From NCBI GenBank assembly GCA_021324675.1, contig JAJPIR010000286.1, forward strand, positions 1 through 39,099: a stretch of 39,099 nucleotides of DNA, given 5' to 3'. A program made the translations under genes and the position numbers. The notes beneath the pieces are model-generated. The model made no database searches, had not been told where the DNA came from, and was given only the letters and a program-made list of their open reading frames with translations. Numbering within the stretch: position 1 is the stretch's first letter; each line of letters starts with the position of its first letter. Below are positions 1 through 7,439 of the stretch, in pieces. The DNA is from Actinomycetota bacterium (GTDB taxonomy: Bacteria; Actinomycetota; Actinomycetes; Mycobacteriales; Pseudonocardiaceae).

Positions 1-371
1 TCACCGAGGAAGAGATCATCACCATGGTGGACCTGATGGTCTCCCGGGTGGAGACTCAGCTGCGCAACAAGGACATGGAGCTGGAACTCACCACCATGGC
101 CAAGAAGCTGCTGGCCAAGCGGGGATTCGACCCCGTGCTGGGTGCTCGGCCGTTGCGCCGGACCATCCAGCGTGAGATTGAGGACCAGCTGTCCGAGAAG
201 ATCCTGTTCGGGGAGATCGAGCCCGGTCAGATCGTCATCGTCGACGCTCAGAACTGGGACGGCGAGGGCCCAGCCGACGACGCGAAGTTCGTCTTCCGCG
301 GCGTAGCCAAGACGTTACGGGTGCCGGACACGCCGCTGGTCGACCTGGACAGCGCCGCTAGCTCCGACTGA
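1..371 (+). CDS. clpC: ATP-dependent Clp protease ATP-binding subunit ClpC, C-terminal fragment
   Basis: The frame is open from the left edge (first full codon at base 3) and ends at TGA 369-371, so only about the last 122 residues are present. ClpC is an AAA+ unfoldase that feeds substrates to the ClpP protease in the cytoplasm. The visible part is the C-terminal small subdomain of the second AAA module: the block AKRGFDPVLGARPLRRTIQR is the conserved Clp C-terminal signature with the sensor-2 arginine (GARPLRR), followed by EIEDQLSEKILFGE. The acidic tail, beginning around NWDGEGP, resembles mycobacterial ClpC1. The gene is followed at once by a strong terminator, so it is the last gene of its transcript. 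Family assignment is secure; the catalytic Walker motifs lie outside the window. Confidence 0.95.
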   Translation, partial: TEEEIITMVDLMVSRVETQLRNKDMELELTTMAKKLLAKRGFDPVLGARPLRRTIQREIEDQLSEKILFGEIEPGQIVIVDAQNWDGEGPADDAKFVFRGVAKTLRVPDTPLVDLDSAASSD

Positions 372-381
372 CCCCCTGCAA

Positions 382-419
382 GGAGCCCCGATCCAGACCC
401 GGATCGGGGCTCCTTTTTT
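382..419 (+). terminator. Rho-independent terminator of clpC
   Basis: A perfect 13-bp GC-rich stem (382-394 pairing with 401-413) closes a 6-nt loop and is followed directly by six T residues (414-419). It starts 11 bases after the clpC stop codon. This is the only fully canonical intrinsic terminator with a U tail that I recognised in the window. Confidence 0.95.
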
Positions 420-430
420 CGCTTTTTTCG

Positions 431-540
431 TGCCGCGCGTGTCGCGTCCTCCTGCACGCCGTGTCGCGTCCTCGTGCCGCGCGTGTCGCGCCCTCGTGCA
501 CGCCGTGTCGCGCCCTCGTGCGCGCCCGTGCCGGGCCTGG
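431..540. repeat. 22-bp tandem repeat array, copy A
   Basis: Five head-to-tail 22-bp units lie at 431-452, 453-474, 475-496, 497-518 and a degenerate 519-540. The core reads CGTGTCGCGCCCTCGTGC. Units alternate between TGCCGCGC and TGCACGCC at the left end, which suggests an ancestral 44-bp dimer. The array fills most of the gap between the clpC terminator and the 3' end of the convergent mhuD gene. Because 22 is not a multiple of 3, the array is unlikely to be coding. Its reverse complement matches the array at 5571-5678, so this is one dispersed repeat family. Confidence 0.9.
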
Positions 541-606
541 CTGGCGTGGCGTGCACATCAAGATGGCGGGGATTCGGCGCGGGCAGTATCGGCGACTGCC
601 GCGGGT

Positions 607-927
607 TCAGTCCGGCGTACTGCTTGACGGTTCGGCAGACAGGGCGACCTCGAACTCCAGCAGTGACGCGCCAGTAGCAATCGGCTTCGCTCGGCCCTCA
701 GAATGTGCATCCATGGCGGGTCCATTGCGCCAGGCTTGGAAATCTTCTTCCGTCTCCCATCGGGAGTAGACGAAATACCGATTTTCCCCGGCCACGGGGC
801 GTAAGAGTTCAAAGCTAAGGAATCCCGGGGCGGAGGTTACCGCCCCGTGCCGGGCCGCGAACCGGCGTTCCAACTCCGGACCCGCGCCTTCGGGCACCTC
901 AATTGCATTGATCTTCACGACGGCCAT
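607..927 (-). CDS. mhuD: MhuD-type haem-degrading monooxygenase (ABM family)
   Basis: A 106-residue protein of the antibiotic biosynthesis monooxygenase fold, closely resembling M. tuberculosis MhuD (Rv3592). That enzyme opens the haem ring, releasing iron and leaving mycobilin isomers without carbon monoxide. The N-terminus VVKINAIEVPEGAGPELE and the segment ATGASLLEFEV are near-identical to my recollection of MhuD. The residues known to matter in MhuD are at the same positions: Asn7, Phe23, Arg26, Trp66 and the haem ligand His75. The dimeric cytoplasmic enzyme would serve iron recovery from haem. It is convergent with clpC and lies next to mutY, an arrangement recalling mycobacteria. No strong Shine-Dalgarno sequence is seen before the ATG. 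No iron-regulator box was recognised. Confidence 0.9.
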   Translation of the reverse strand: MAVVKINAIEVPEGAGPELERRFAARHGAVTSAPGFLSFELLRPVAGENRYFVYSRWETEEDFQAWRNGPAMDAHSEGRAKPIATGASLLEFEVALSAEPSSSTPD

Positions 928-1002
928 GTCACCAGCCTAGGCCCCTACCCCGTTATGGAGACCTATCGGGCTGATGCGGACCGGAAACCCCGATGAACGG
1001 GA

Positions 1003-1884
1003 TTAGGGGGTGATAGCAGCGGGCGCTTCCCCGGGTAACGCGAAGCGGCCGTCGTGAGTTTGCTGCACCAGACCGTCGAGCAGCAAGGAGCCCAGGCACC
1101 GCTCGCGCTGCTGCGCATCGGGCCACACCGTGTCGAGCCGGGCCCGAGGCACTGGATCCGCCGCGGCCCGCAGGACGTCGAGCAACAACCCGCGCACCTG
1201 GCGATCGGTGCCCGCGTAGCGCTGCCCGGGCCGGGCGGCGACGTTCCCGGTGGGCCGGCCGGCCCGCAACCATGCGCAGTCGCTGGCCACCGGGCAGCCC
1301 CCGCAGCGCGGACGGCGGGCAGTGCACACCACGGCACCAAGCTCCATCAATGCCGCAGAAAAGCGTGCAGCCTGTGCCTGAGGCAGCACGCGGGTCACGT
1401 CAGACAGATCGCGGGAGGTCGACGGCGGTCCGGAGTCGGCCAAGCCGTGCATGGCCCGGGCGAGCACCCGGCGCACATTGGTGTCGACCACCGGCACCCG
1501 GCGGCCGTAGCCGAAGGCAGCCACGGCGCGTGCGGTGTAAGCACCGATCCCGGGCAGCGCCAGCAGTGCGTCTACCTCGTCGGGAACCACATCGCCGTGC
1601 TGCACGGCGATGGCGGTGGCTGCCGCATGCAGGCGCAACGCCCGACGCGGGTAGCCCAGCTTGCCCCACGCGCGCACGGCCGTACCGGGTGTCTCCGCAG
1701 CCAGGCTCGACGGTCTGGGCCAGCGAGCCAGCCACTCGGTCCACACGTCGACCACACGATGCACCGGGGTCTGTTGCAGCATCACCTCGCTGACCAGTAC
1801 CCCCCACGGCGTGGTGCCCGGAGCACGCCACGGCAGCTCCCGTGCCTCAGCGTCAAACCAGGCGATCAGTTGGGTGGCATTCAT
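1003..1884 (-). CDS. mutY: A/G-specific adenine DNA glycosylase MutY
   Basis: MutY removes adenine mispaired with 8-oxoguanine in base-excision repair. The 293-residue protein shows the catalytic Glu33 in SEVMLQQTPV, the helix-hairpin-helix LLALPGIGAYTA (about 107-118), the catalytic Asp134 in VVDTNVRRVL, and the 4Fe-4S cluster cysteines 187, 194, 197 and 203 in the classical C-X6-C-X2-C-X5-C spacing. The C-terminal part is short, so the MutT-like 8-oxoG recognition domain of long MutY proteins is small or absent, as in other actinobacterial homologues. The ATG at 1884 overlaps the stop of the upstream carbonic anhydrase gene (ATGA), so the two are co-transcribed and probably translationally coupled. 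Confidence 0.96.
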   Translation of the reverse strand: MNATQLIAWFDAEARELPWRAPGTTPWGVLVSEVMLQQTPVHRVVDVWTEWLARWPRPSSLAAETPGTAVRAWGKLGYPRRALRLHAAATAIAVQHGDVVPDEVDALLALPGIGAYTARAVAAFGYGRRVPVVDTNVRRVLARAMHGLADSGPPSTSRDLSDVTRVLPQAQAARFSAALMELGAVVCTARRPRCGGCPVASDCAWLRAGRPTGNVAARPGQRYAGTDRQVRGLLLDVLRAAADPVPRARLDTVWPDAQQRERCLGSLLLDGLVQQTHDGRFALPGEAPAAITP

Positions 1885-2381
1885 GATTGCGCTTCAGACA
1901 CCTCGATGAGATCGCCGGTGTCAATGTCAACCACGAAGCCGCGTACCGCCGTCGTGTTCGTCAGGAAGGGGCTGCGCCGGATCCGTTCCATGCACTGACG
2001 GACGTCGGATTCGGCGTCGCCGAACGTCTCTACCGCCCAGGTGGGGCGTAGCCCGGTGGCTTCCTCCAATTCGGCCCAGAAGTCCGCATCGGTGAACGTC
2101 GCCATGCCACATTTGGTGTGGTGCAACAGCATCACCTCGGTGGTGCCCAACTTGCGCTGGCTGACCGCGAGAGAGCGCACGACGTCATCGGTGACGACGC
2201 CGCCCGCGTTGCGGATCACGTGCGCTTCTCCGGGCCGCAGACCGAGCAGTTGCACCGGGTCGAGGCGCGCGTCCATGCAGGCCACTACCGCGACATGCAG
2301 GCTAGGCGGAGACGCCATCGCACCCGGTCCGGTACCCGAGCGGAATGAGTTGCGCTCCACCAGCTCCTGTATCGCCGTCAC
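1881..2381 (-). CDS. Beta-carbonic anhydrase (small Rv1284-like type)
   Basis: A 166-residue zinc enzyme interconverting CO2 and bicarbonate in the cytoplasm. Zinc ligands are Cys35 (in VACMDARLD), His88 and Cys91 (in LLHHTKCGM), with the Asp37/Arg39 dyad also present; these positions equal those of M. tuberculosis Rv1284. The motifs EAHVIRNAGG and TDDVVRSLAVSQ are typical of this compact class. The GTG start at 2381 is preceded by a GGAGG ribosome site about 9 nt away. The gene is first in a two-gene operon with mutY. A function in supplying bicarbonate to biotin carboxylases is plausible but not shown by the sequence. Confidence 0.93.
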   Translation of the reverse strand: MTAIQELVERNSFRSGTGPGAMASPPSLHVAVVACMDARLDPVQLLGLRPGEAHVIRNAGGVVTDDVVRSLAVSQRKLGTTEVMLLHHTKCGMATFTDADFWAELEEATGLRPTWAVETFGDAESDVRQCMERIRRSPFLTNTTAVRGFVVDIDTGDLIEVSEAQS

Positions 2382-2509
2382 GCTCGTCTCCCTCCGTTTC
2401 GTTGCGCACGGATCTTACGGTCGGCGCACACAGCGGGCGGAACATGGCTACCGGGATGCCGATAACCCCGCCACGCCGGTTGAATGCGGTCAATAGGTAG
2501 ATTTCGGCT

Positions 2510-2884
2510 ATGGACGAGAAGAGGGCGCGGCGGATTGTGGACGCGTTGCGCGAGCGTGGTGTGGACGCACATCTGGTCAGGCCCGGCGAGTACTCCAGTG
2601 GCGTGCGGGTATCGCTGCCCGACGGGCGTGAGGCGCTATGGGACACCGATGGCACGGCCAGCCTCGAAGCACAAGTGATGCGTGACGGCGTCCTCGTCGG
2701 CTTCGTTCCCGTGATCGAAGGCTCGGAAAGCTTTGATGAGCCCCAGGTGATCGACGCCATCGCCCGCACCGATTATGACCAGCCGATCGCGCGCCAGCTG
2801 CGCACCGCGCCGCCACCTCGTCCGGCGCTGGCACCTGAGGGCGGCCTGTTCCGCCGCTTCCTCGATGGTTTCCGGTACCGGTAG
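2510..2884 (+). CDS. Conserved hypothetical protein, 124 aa
   Basis: I do not recognise a named family. The protein begins MDEKRARRIVDALRERGVDAH, a helix that could dimerise or bind nucleic acid. A beta-rich middle follows (HLVRPGEYSSGVRVSLPDGREALWDTDGTASLEAQVMRDGVLVGFVPVI, here described in parts only as short strands around residues 20-70). The tail is proline-rich (APPPRPALAPEG, about 100-111) and ends in the basic FRRFLDGFRYR. It has no signal peptide or membrane helix. It is divergent from the carbonic anhydrase gene with a 128-bp gap between the starts. Codon use and GC look native. The start has only a weak ribosome site. Confidence 0.7.
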   Translation: MDEKRARRIVDALRERGVDAHLVRPGEYSSGVRVSLPDGREALWDTDGTASLEAQVMRDGVLVGFVPVIEGSESFDEPQVIDAIARTDYDQPIARQLRTAPPPRPALAPEGGLFRRFLDGFRYR

Positions 2885-3127
2885 CGGTGACCGCCAGCGC
2901 AACTCGGTTCGGCTGACTCGGCAGATCGTTGTTGGCGCCGCGTCCCGGCGTTGCGCCGGAAATCGCGCATCGAAGAACCGATGACTTTCCACTCCTAAGG
3001 CGGTCTTACCTGCATGACGCCGATTGCCCGGTTGGAGCTGGCGCGTCACGGCGCGGATGCCTGGCTGCGATAGCTGGCCGGGCCCGCAGCGCACAGCCAG
3101 ACCGCATGAACGCCAGAGGAGAGCACG

Positions 3128-3880
3128 ATGAGTCTGCCCACAGTCGTCTCCCGTGAGCAGTGGCTTGCTGCCCGCAAGGAGCTGCTGGCCAAGGAGAAGG
3201 AGCTCACCCGCCACCGCGATGAAGTCAACGCGGAGCGCCGTCGCCTGCCTATGGTTGAGATCACCAAGGAGTACGTCTTCGAGGGAAACAAGGGCAAGGT
3301 CGGTCTGTTGGACCTGTTCGAAGGCCGTCGCCAACTGCTCGTCTACCACTTCATGTTCGATCCCAGCTGGAATGGCGGCTGCGACTCGTGCTCGTTGCTG
3401 GTCGACAACATCGGCCACCTCAGCCACCTGCACGCTCGTGATACCTCGCTGGCGCTGGTTTCCCGAGCACCGCTGGACAAACTCCAGGCATACCAGCGCC
3501 GGATGGGTTGGACCGTCCCGTGGTATTCCTCGTACGGCAGTGACTTCAATTATGACTTCCACGTCACCCTGGACCCTGCCGTTGCGCCCGTTGAGTACAA
3601 CTACCAGGATGCCGCGGAGATCGAGAAGGAACACGCGGACTGGGTGGGATGGTCGGGCGAGCTGCCAGGTATTAGCGCCTTCCTTCGTGAAGGCGATCGC
3701 ACCTTCCACACCTATTCGTCCTACGCCCGCGGCGGTGACCTGCTTCTGGGTACCTACAACTGGCTCGATCTCACAGCCTACGGACGCCAAGAGGATTGGG
3801 AGCAGCCCGCCGGACGGTCCGATGGTCCGTTTATGAGCTGGGTGCGCCGCCACGACGAGTACGGCAGCTCGCCCAGCTGA
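3128..3880 (+). CDS. DUF899 family thioredoxin-fold protein
   Basis: A 250-residue cytoplasmic protein of the DUF899 family, which has a thioredoxin-like fold and no firmly established reaction. Hallmarks are the N-terminal SREQWLAARKELLAKEKELTR, the block YHFMFDPSWNGGCDSCS around residue 75 with a CxxC pair (Cys85 and Cys88) at the position of a thioredoxin active site, the W-T-V-P-W-Y-S-S-YGSDFNYDF segment, and the C-terminal YNWLDLTAYGRQE. The ATG is preceded by AGAGGAGAG with good spacing, which fixes the start. It appears monocistronic; the 243 bases upstream hold nothing recognisable apart from a short hairpin at 2945-2959. Family membership is sure; a redox role is inferred. Confidence 0.9.
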   Translation: MSLPTVVSREQWLAARKELLAKEKELTRHRDEVNAERRRLPMVEITKEYVFEGNKGKVGLLDLFEGRRQLLVYHFMFDPSWNGGCDSCSLLVDNIGHLSHLHARDTSLALVSRAPLDKLQAYQRRMGWTVPWYSSYGSDFNYDFHVTLDPAVAPVEYNYQDAAEIEKEHADWVGWSGELPGISAFLREGDRTFHTYSSYARGGDLLLGTYNWLDLTAYGRQEDWEQPAGRSDGPFMSWVRRHDEYGSSPS

Positions 3881-3897
3881 CGGAGCGCTGACTCCGG

Positions 3898-4602
3898 CTA
3901 ATCGAGGTCGATCTGGTCCCAGCGCAGGCAGCGCCAGCTGGTCGCGTGAGCCTCCAGTAGCACCGTTGCGGCGTTCGCAAGGTAGCGCGGTTCGGCGAAG
4001 GCGCCGTCGATGTTGGTCGCCAGCGCAACCACGGCCAGCCGGATTGCGGCACCGTGACTGACCAGCACGGCGGTGCCGTGACGGTGCGCCGACCGGATCG
4101 CTGCGACGTCAGCGAGGTACCGGTCGAGCACCTGCTTACCTGACTCTCCACCAGGGCGTCCCGCTTCGAGGTCACCGGAGTACCAGGCGTGGTACAGCGC
4201 GTGCAAGCTGCTATGAGCCTCGGGTGTCTGGCGTCCCTCAAGATCCCCGATGAACACCTCGTGGACGCCGTCGAGGGTCACCGTCGCCAAGCCGTGCCGG
4301 GCTGCGATCGGCCGGGCGGTTTGCTGGGCGCGCAACGCGCGGCTGGCATAGACGGCAACTACCGGTTCACCGGCCAGCCGCTGCGCCAGCTCAGCGGCTT
4401 GGCGATGACCTTCCTCGGTCAATGGCTGGCCCGGCGGCCGGGTATCCAGAATGGCTTCGGCATTAGCCGTGGTCTGCCCGTGGCGGACCAGCACCAGCCG
4501 TAGCGGGACGGTGGTGATGTCGTCGCCATCCGGGTTGGCGACCGGCATGGTTGGCTGCTGGTGGAGATCTGCGTGCTGGGGGTCGGCCGTACTTGAAGAC
4601 AT
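3898..4602 (-). CDS. Histidine phosphatase (phosphoglycerate mutase-like) family protein
   Basis: A 234-residue member of the histidine phosphatase superfamily. The phospho-acceptor motif LVRHGQTTAN places the catalytic His at 41, the second catalytic His is 183 in LVSHGAAIRL, and the acid is probably Glu115. It lies 12 bp downstream of pheA in the same direction, the same pairing as Rv3838c-Rv3837c in M. tuberculosis. The physiological substrate of these small actinobacterial phosphatases is unsettled, so no pathway is assigned. The first 30 residues are disordered and poorly conserved in type, so translation could instead begin at Met19. No convincing ribosome site decides between the two. 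Confidence 0.88.
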   Translation of the reverse strand: MSSSTADPQHADLHQQPTMPVANPDGDDITTVPLRLVLVRHGQTTANAEAILDTRPPGQPLTEEGHRQAAELAQRLAGEPVVAVYASRALRAQQTARPIAARHGLATVTLDGVHEVFIGDLEGRQTPEAHSSLHALYHAWYSGDLEAGRPGGESGKQVLDRYLADVAAIRSAHRHGTAVLVSHGAAIRLAVVALATNIDGAFAEPRYLANAATVLLEAHATSWRCLRWDQIDLD

Positions 4603-4614
4603 ACCAACCGGGGG

Positions 4615-5517
4615 TTACGCACTGCGCCCGGCGCGCACCCCGCTGAGCCACTCCTTCGCGGCGGAGAAACCAGCTGGGTCCGGGCCGGGGCGGGACGCGC
4701 CGACGCGAGGGTAGGAACCGAGAAAACGTACCCAGGTGCATCGCCGGCGCAGCTCGGCCAGCGTGTCGCCGACCGCGTCTTCGGCGACGTGGCCCTCGCA
4801 GTCCAGGAAGAACTGGTACTCACCCAACCTGGCCTTCATCGGCCGGGATTCGATCCGGGTGAGGTTGATCCCGCGCAGGGCGAATTCAGCCAGTACCTCC
4901 AGCAGTGCCCCGGGCCGGTCTGCGGCTATCGCCACCAGGGAGGTACGGTCGGTGCCGGTGGGCGGCGGCAGCGTGCCAGGGCGGCGTAACAGCAGGAAGC
5001 GGGTCTGGGCGTCGTCCTTGTCGTGTACCCGGCTGGCCAGTTCGGCCAGCGGGTAGTGCGCTAGTGCGACTGGTGCGCACACCGCCGCGTCAGCCCGGCC
5101 CTCCAGCACCGCGACGGCCGCTGCGGACGTGGAGTCGGTCAGCATGGTCGTGGAGTCGGGCAGGTGCGTGCCAAGCCAGCACCGGACCTGTGCCGCAGCA
5201 TGGGGATGGGTAGCCACCGTACGCACGTCAGCTACGCCGGTACCAGGCCGGACCAGCACACTGAACTGCACCGGCAGTACGGCTTCAGCAACCGCCAGCA
5301 CCGGTTCGCCTTCGACCATGGCATCGAGGGTCGCCGGCACCGACCCCTCCACCGAGTTCTCCACCGGCACGCACGCCGCATCCACCTGGCGCGCTCGCAG
5401 AGCAGCGATCGCCGCGTGCACCGACACGGCCGAACGCAGATCATCGCCCGGTACCAGCACGCGGGCCGCCTGCTCGGCGAACGTTCCTTCGGGACCGAGA
5501 TACGCGGTGGCGGTCAT
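4615..5517 (-). CDS. pheA: Prephenate dehydratase
   Basis: The 300-residue enzyme converts prephenate to phenylpyruvate in phenylalanine synthesis. The catalytic PDT domain spans about 1-180: it opens with AYLGPEGTFAEQAA, carries VPVENSVEGSVPATLD, and ends with the TRF motif in DDAQTRFLLL. The ACT regulatory domain (about 190-270) has GALLEVLAEFALRGINLTRIESRP, the GALL and ESRP motifs that bind phenylalanine for feedback inhibition. The C-terminal 25 residues are extra and disordered. The phosphatase gene follows in an apparent operon. Upstream of the start lies a 22-bp repeat array rather than a recognisable attenuator. Confidence 0.96.
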   Translation of the reverse strand: MTATAYLGPEGTFAEQAARVLVPGDDLRSAVSVHAAIAALRARQVDAACVPVENSVEGSVPATLDAMVEGEPVLAVAEAVLPVQFSVLVRPGTGVADVRTVATHPHAAAQVRCWLGTHLPDSTTMLTDSTSAAAVAVLEGRADAAVCAPVALAHYPLAELASRVHDKDDAQTRFLLLRRPGTLPPPTGTDRTSLVAIAADRPGALLEVLAEFALRGINLTRIESRPMKARLGEYQFFLDCEGHVAEDAVGDTLAELRRRCTWVRFLGSYPRVGASRPGPDPAGFSAAKEWLSGVRAGRSA

Positions 5518-5570
5518 ACCAGGAGCCTACGAGGTCGGTGAAACCAACGGCGGGGCCGGCAGTCAGGCGC

Positions 5571-5678
5571 GACACACGGGTACCAGACCCGACACAGTGC
5601 GCACCAGCGACGGACACACCGGGCACGAGAGAGCGACACACCGGGCACGGGAGAGCGACACACCGGGCACGAGGGAGG
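5571..5678. repeat. 22-bp tandem repeat array, copy B
   Basis: Units at 5571-5590 (20 bp, degenerate), 5591-5612 (diverged), 5613-5634, 5635-5656 and 5657-5678. The consensus begins GACACACCGGGCACGAG and ends RGAGC. The array lies between the stop codon of the 312-aa gene (TAA at 5681-5683, three bases away) and the pheA start. Read on the other strand it matches array A: shared positions are GACAC, then GCACGAG nine or so bases on, then a purine-rich end. Both arrays occupy gene borders. I see no promoter-like hexamers inside the units. Confidence 0.9.
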
Positions 5679-5680
5679 GG

Positions 5681-6619
5681 TTAGCTGCGCGATGCGCGGC
5701 GGCACTCGGGATTGGGCAGCAGGCCTAGCCGGACCAATTCAGCTACCGGATCGGTCAGCGACACTGACCCGAAGCAGGCAAACACCTCACGGACATCCCG
5801 TGCAGTCTCCGCAGACAGTGCACCAGCTTCCGCGGCCAACGCGGACGCGTCGGTGCACCGCAGTGCCTCGTGGGAGCTGTCCCCGGCTACTGCGTGGGCA
5901 GTGCCCACAAGCATGTTGAGCAATCCGTGATGGGTTAGCCCGGTGGCGACGTCGTGATAGCGCACCGCATGGTGCAGGCCGGCAGTCGCCTTGAACGGGG
6001 TGCCGGTGCCGGTCGTGATGGCCAGGAATTCGGAGACTTCGTCCACGGTGGGGAACGACTCGACGGAACTACCGCCGCACCGTAGCTTCGGCCAGCAACC
6101 CGCCTCGGCGACCCGGCGCACGCCGGTCAACCACTCCGGCCGGCCGCGGCGTGGCTCCACCACGCGTACCACGTCATCCGGCACGAACTCGGTGAGCTGG
6201 ACCAGCCAGGTGGCATCCACATCGGACGGCGCGGGCACCTCGATCATCCGTAGATCCAGCAGCTTTGCGTTGTCCAGCGCGGTGGAGATGGCCTTGGGTA
6301 GGCCGCCCAGGCCGGTATCGGCCACCAGCGACAAGGCCACCGGCCGCGCTGGACGGGCCTTGCGCAACGCGCTGACCAGCGCGCTGAGCCGGGAGATGGG
6401 GCAGATCAGAAAACCGATCACACCGGCATGCGGTGCGCGGCGGGCAGCCAGGTGAGCCTTGACGGTATCGACCACGCTGGCCCTCGACGGGGGGAACAAA
6501 GCCGCGTCATCGACCAAGCGGGCCAGCAAGAGCGGCACACCTGGAGGGCTAGGAGGATGCAGATCCAGCACCGTCGACACCTGAGGCACCTTAGCTGGGC
6601 TCCCTCCTGGACTGGTCAC
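5681..6619 (-). CDS. Conserved actinobacterial protein, possible TIM-barrel fold, 312 aa
   Basis: A 312-residue cytoplasmic protein with no family name that I can give. Two blocks look strongly constrained: WPKLRCGG near residue 180, and PFKATAGLHHAVRYHD near 209, followed by GLTHHGLLNMLVGTAHA. A lysine flanked by glycine and histidine motifs of this type is common in class I aldolase-like barrels, so an aldolase or lyase is possible; that is inference. The N-terminal 20 residues are proline-rich and the gene starts with GTG. It is followed by repeat array B and then pheA in the same direction; the DUF3817 gene lies 37 bp upstream, so it may belong to a longer operon. Confidence 0.75.
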   Translation of the reverse strand: MTSPGGSPAKVPQVSTVLDLHPPSPPGVPLLLARLVDDAALFPPSRASVVDTVKAHLAARRAPHAGVIGFLICPISRLSALVSALRKARPARPVALSLVADTGLGGLPKAISTALDNAKLLDLRMIEVPAPSDVDATWLVQLTEFVPDDVVRVVEPRRGRPEWLTGVRRVAEAGCWPKLRCGGSSVESFPTVDEVSEFLAITTGTGTPFKATAGLHHAVRYHDVATGLTHHGLLNMLVGTAHAVAGDSSHEALRCTDASALAAEAGALSAETARDVREVFACFGSVSLTDPVAELVRLGLLPNPECRRASRS

Positions 6620-6656
6620 GGCTTACCAGTTTCTTTCGGCGTTCTTTCCCAACCCG

Positions 6657-7034
6657 CTACTTCGGTCGCGCCGCAAGCTGGCCTCGCACTTCCCGGGTAA
6701 CGCTGCGTTCGGCCACAAACGACATCAACGGGATCGTGCCCGCCAGCGCGATGAGCACCATCCGCACCGGCCGCCACCGCACCGACGTACCCAATACCGC
6801 GGTGGCGACGAGGTAGCCCATGTAGAGGAAGCCATGCACGGGGCCGCTCCACCACAGCCTCCGATCCCCGAAACCGTAGTGCAGTACCACGGAGGCGGTC
6901 AGCACGAGCAGCATGACGCCAGTGGCGTACGCCATGATCCGGTACCCGATCAGCCGGCTTGCGATCTGCTCGGTGCTAATGCCGGTCCTGCTCAGCGAGC
7001 CGGGCGAGGAAGGCGTTATATGCGGCGAGCTCAT
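6657..7034 (-). CDS. DUF3817 integral membrane protein
   Basis: A 125-residue protein with about three membrane helices: GYRIMAYATGVMLLVLTAS (about 30-50), VHGFLYMGYLVATAVLG (about 66-84) and VRMVLIALAGTIPLMSFVAE (about 90-109). The motifs GPVHGFLYM and AGTIPLMSFVAERSVTRE are the hallmarks of DUF3817, an actinobacterial family of unknown role. The ATG at 7034 lies inside the end of the upstream gene (59-bp overlap) and has GGAGG about 12 nt before it, supporting this start. Co-transcription with the upstream membrane protein is very likely. Confidence 0.88.
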   Translation of the reverse strand: MSSPHITPSSPGSLSRTGISTEQIASRLIGYRIMAYATGVMLLVLTASVVLHYGFGDRRLWWSGPVHGFLYMGYLVATAVLGTSVRWRPVRMVLIALAGTIPLMSFVAERSVTREVRGQLAARPK

Positions 7035-7353
7035 CGTCGGGATCGTCCTCCGGGATCGGTGAAGGGGCGGGACGCCGGGGTACCGGGGCAGTCAGGTCCG
7101 GCGCCGGACCAGGTCCGTCCTCGGGTACCCGGGTGTTAGCCTGGCGTTCCAGCCACAAAAACCGGATCCAGGCCGCGACCAGCACGACCGCGAACAGCGG
7201 CCATTGCAACGCGTACCCAAAGTTCTGCCAGCCGCCAGTGGGTGACTGGGCCCGATCCCACTGCCAGCGGCCCAGGCGGATGAACAGGCCACAACACAAC
7301 ATGACCAGCACGTGCCCCACCCACCATCGCCGGGCCAGCACGAACTGCCACAC
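6976..7353 (-). CDS. Small two-helix membrane protein, actinobacterial
   Basis: I chose the GTG at 7353 (125 aa) because the upstream extension to 7470 would run into the divergent gene and codes a non-conserved basic stretch. The protein starts WQFVLARRWWVGHVLVMLCCGLF, a SURF1-like first helix, then the conserved FIRLGRWQWDRAQ, and a second helix WPLFAVVLVAAWIRFLWLE (about 51-69). A proline-rich linker leads to a C-terminal helix DELAAYNAFLARLAEQDR. I recall this pattern from conserved actinobacterial hypotheticals, often next to DUF3817 genes. The function is unknown, possibly linked to respiratory or envelope assembly. It overlaps the DUF3817 gene by 59 bp. Confidence 0.75.
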   Translation of the reverse strand: MWQFVLARRWWVGHVLVMLCCGLFIRLGRWQWDRAQSPTGGWQNFGYALQWPLFAVVLVAAWIRFLWLERQANTRVPEDGPGPAPDLTAPVPRRPAPSPIPEDDPDDELAAYNAFLARLAEQDRH

Positions 7354-7439
7354 GGGCCCACCATACGCGCGCTGCGGATTCGTCGAGCAGCCTGTGGTCC
7401 GCCATCCCTGCCGCATGCGCGGCGGATAGCGTCGAGAGC

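Noticed and set aside
1054-1998. 314-codon plus-strand frame opposite mutY
   Set aside because: Antisense shadow produced by GC-rich third positions; mutY is certain by its motifs.
2636-3853. 405-codon minus-strand frame opposite the DUF899 gene
   Set aside because: Shadow frame; the DUF899 gene on the plus strand has family motifs and a good ribosome site.
3881-3896. Bidirectional terminator between the DUF899 and phosphatase genes
   Set aside because: The stem is only 5 bp with no T tract on either side, so it is too weak to call.
5571-5678. CRISPR array
   Set aside because: Units are contiguous 22-mers with no unique spacers, and no cas genes are in the window.
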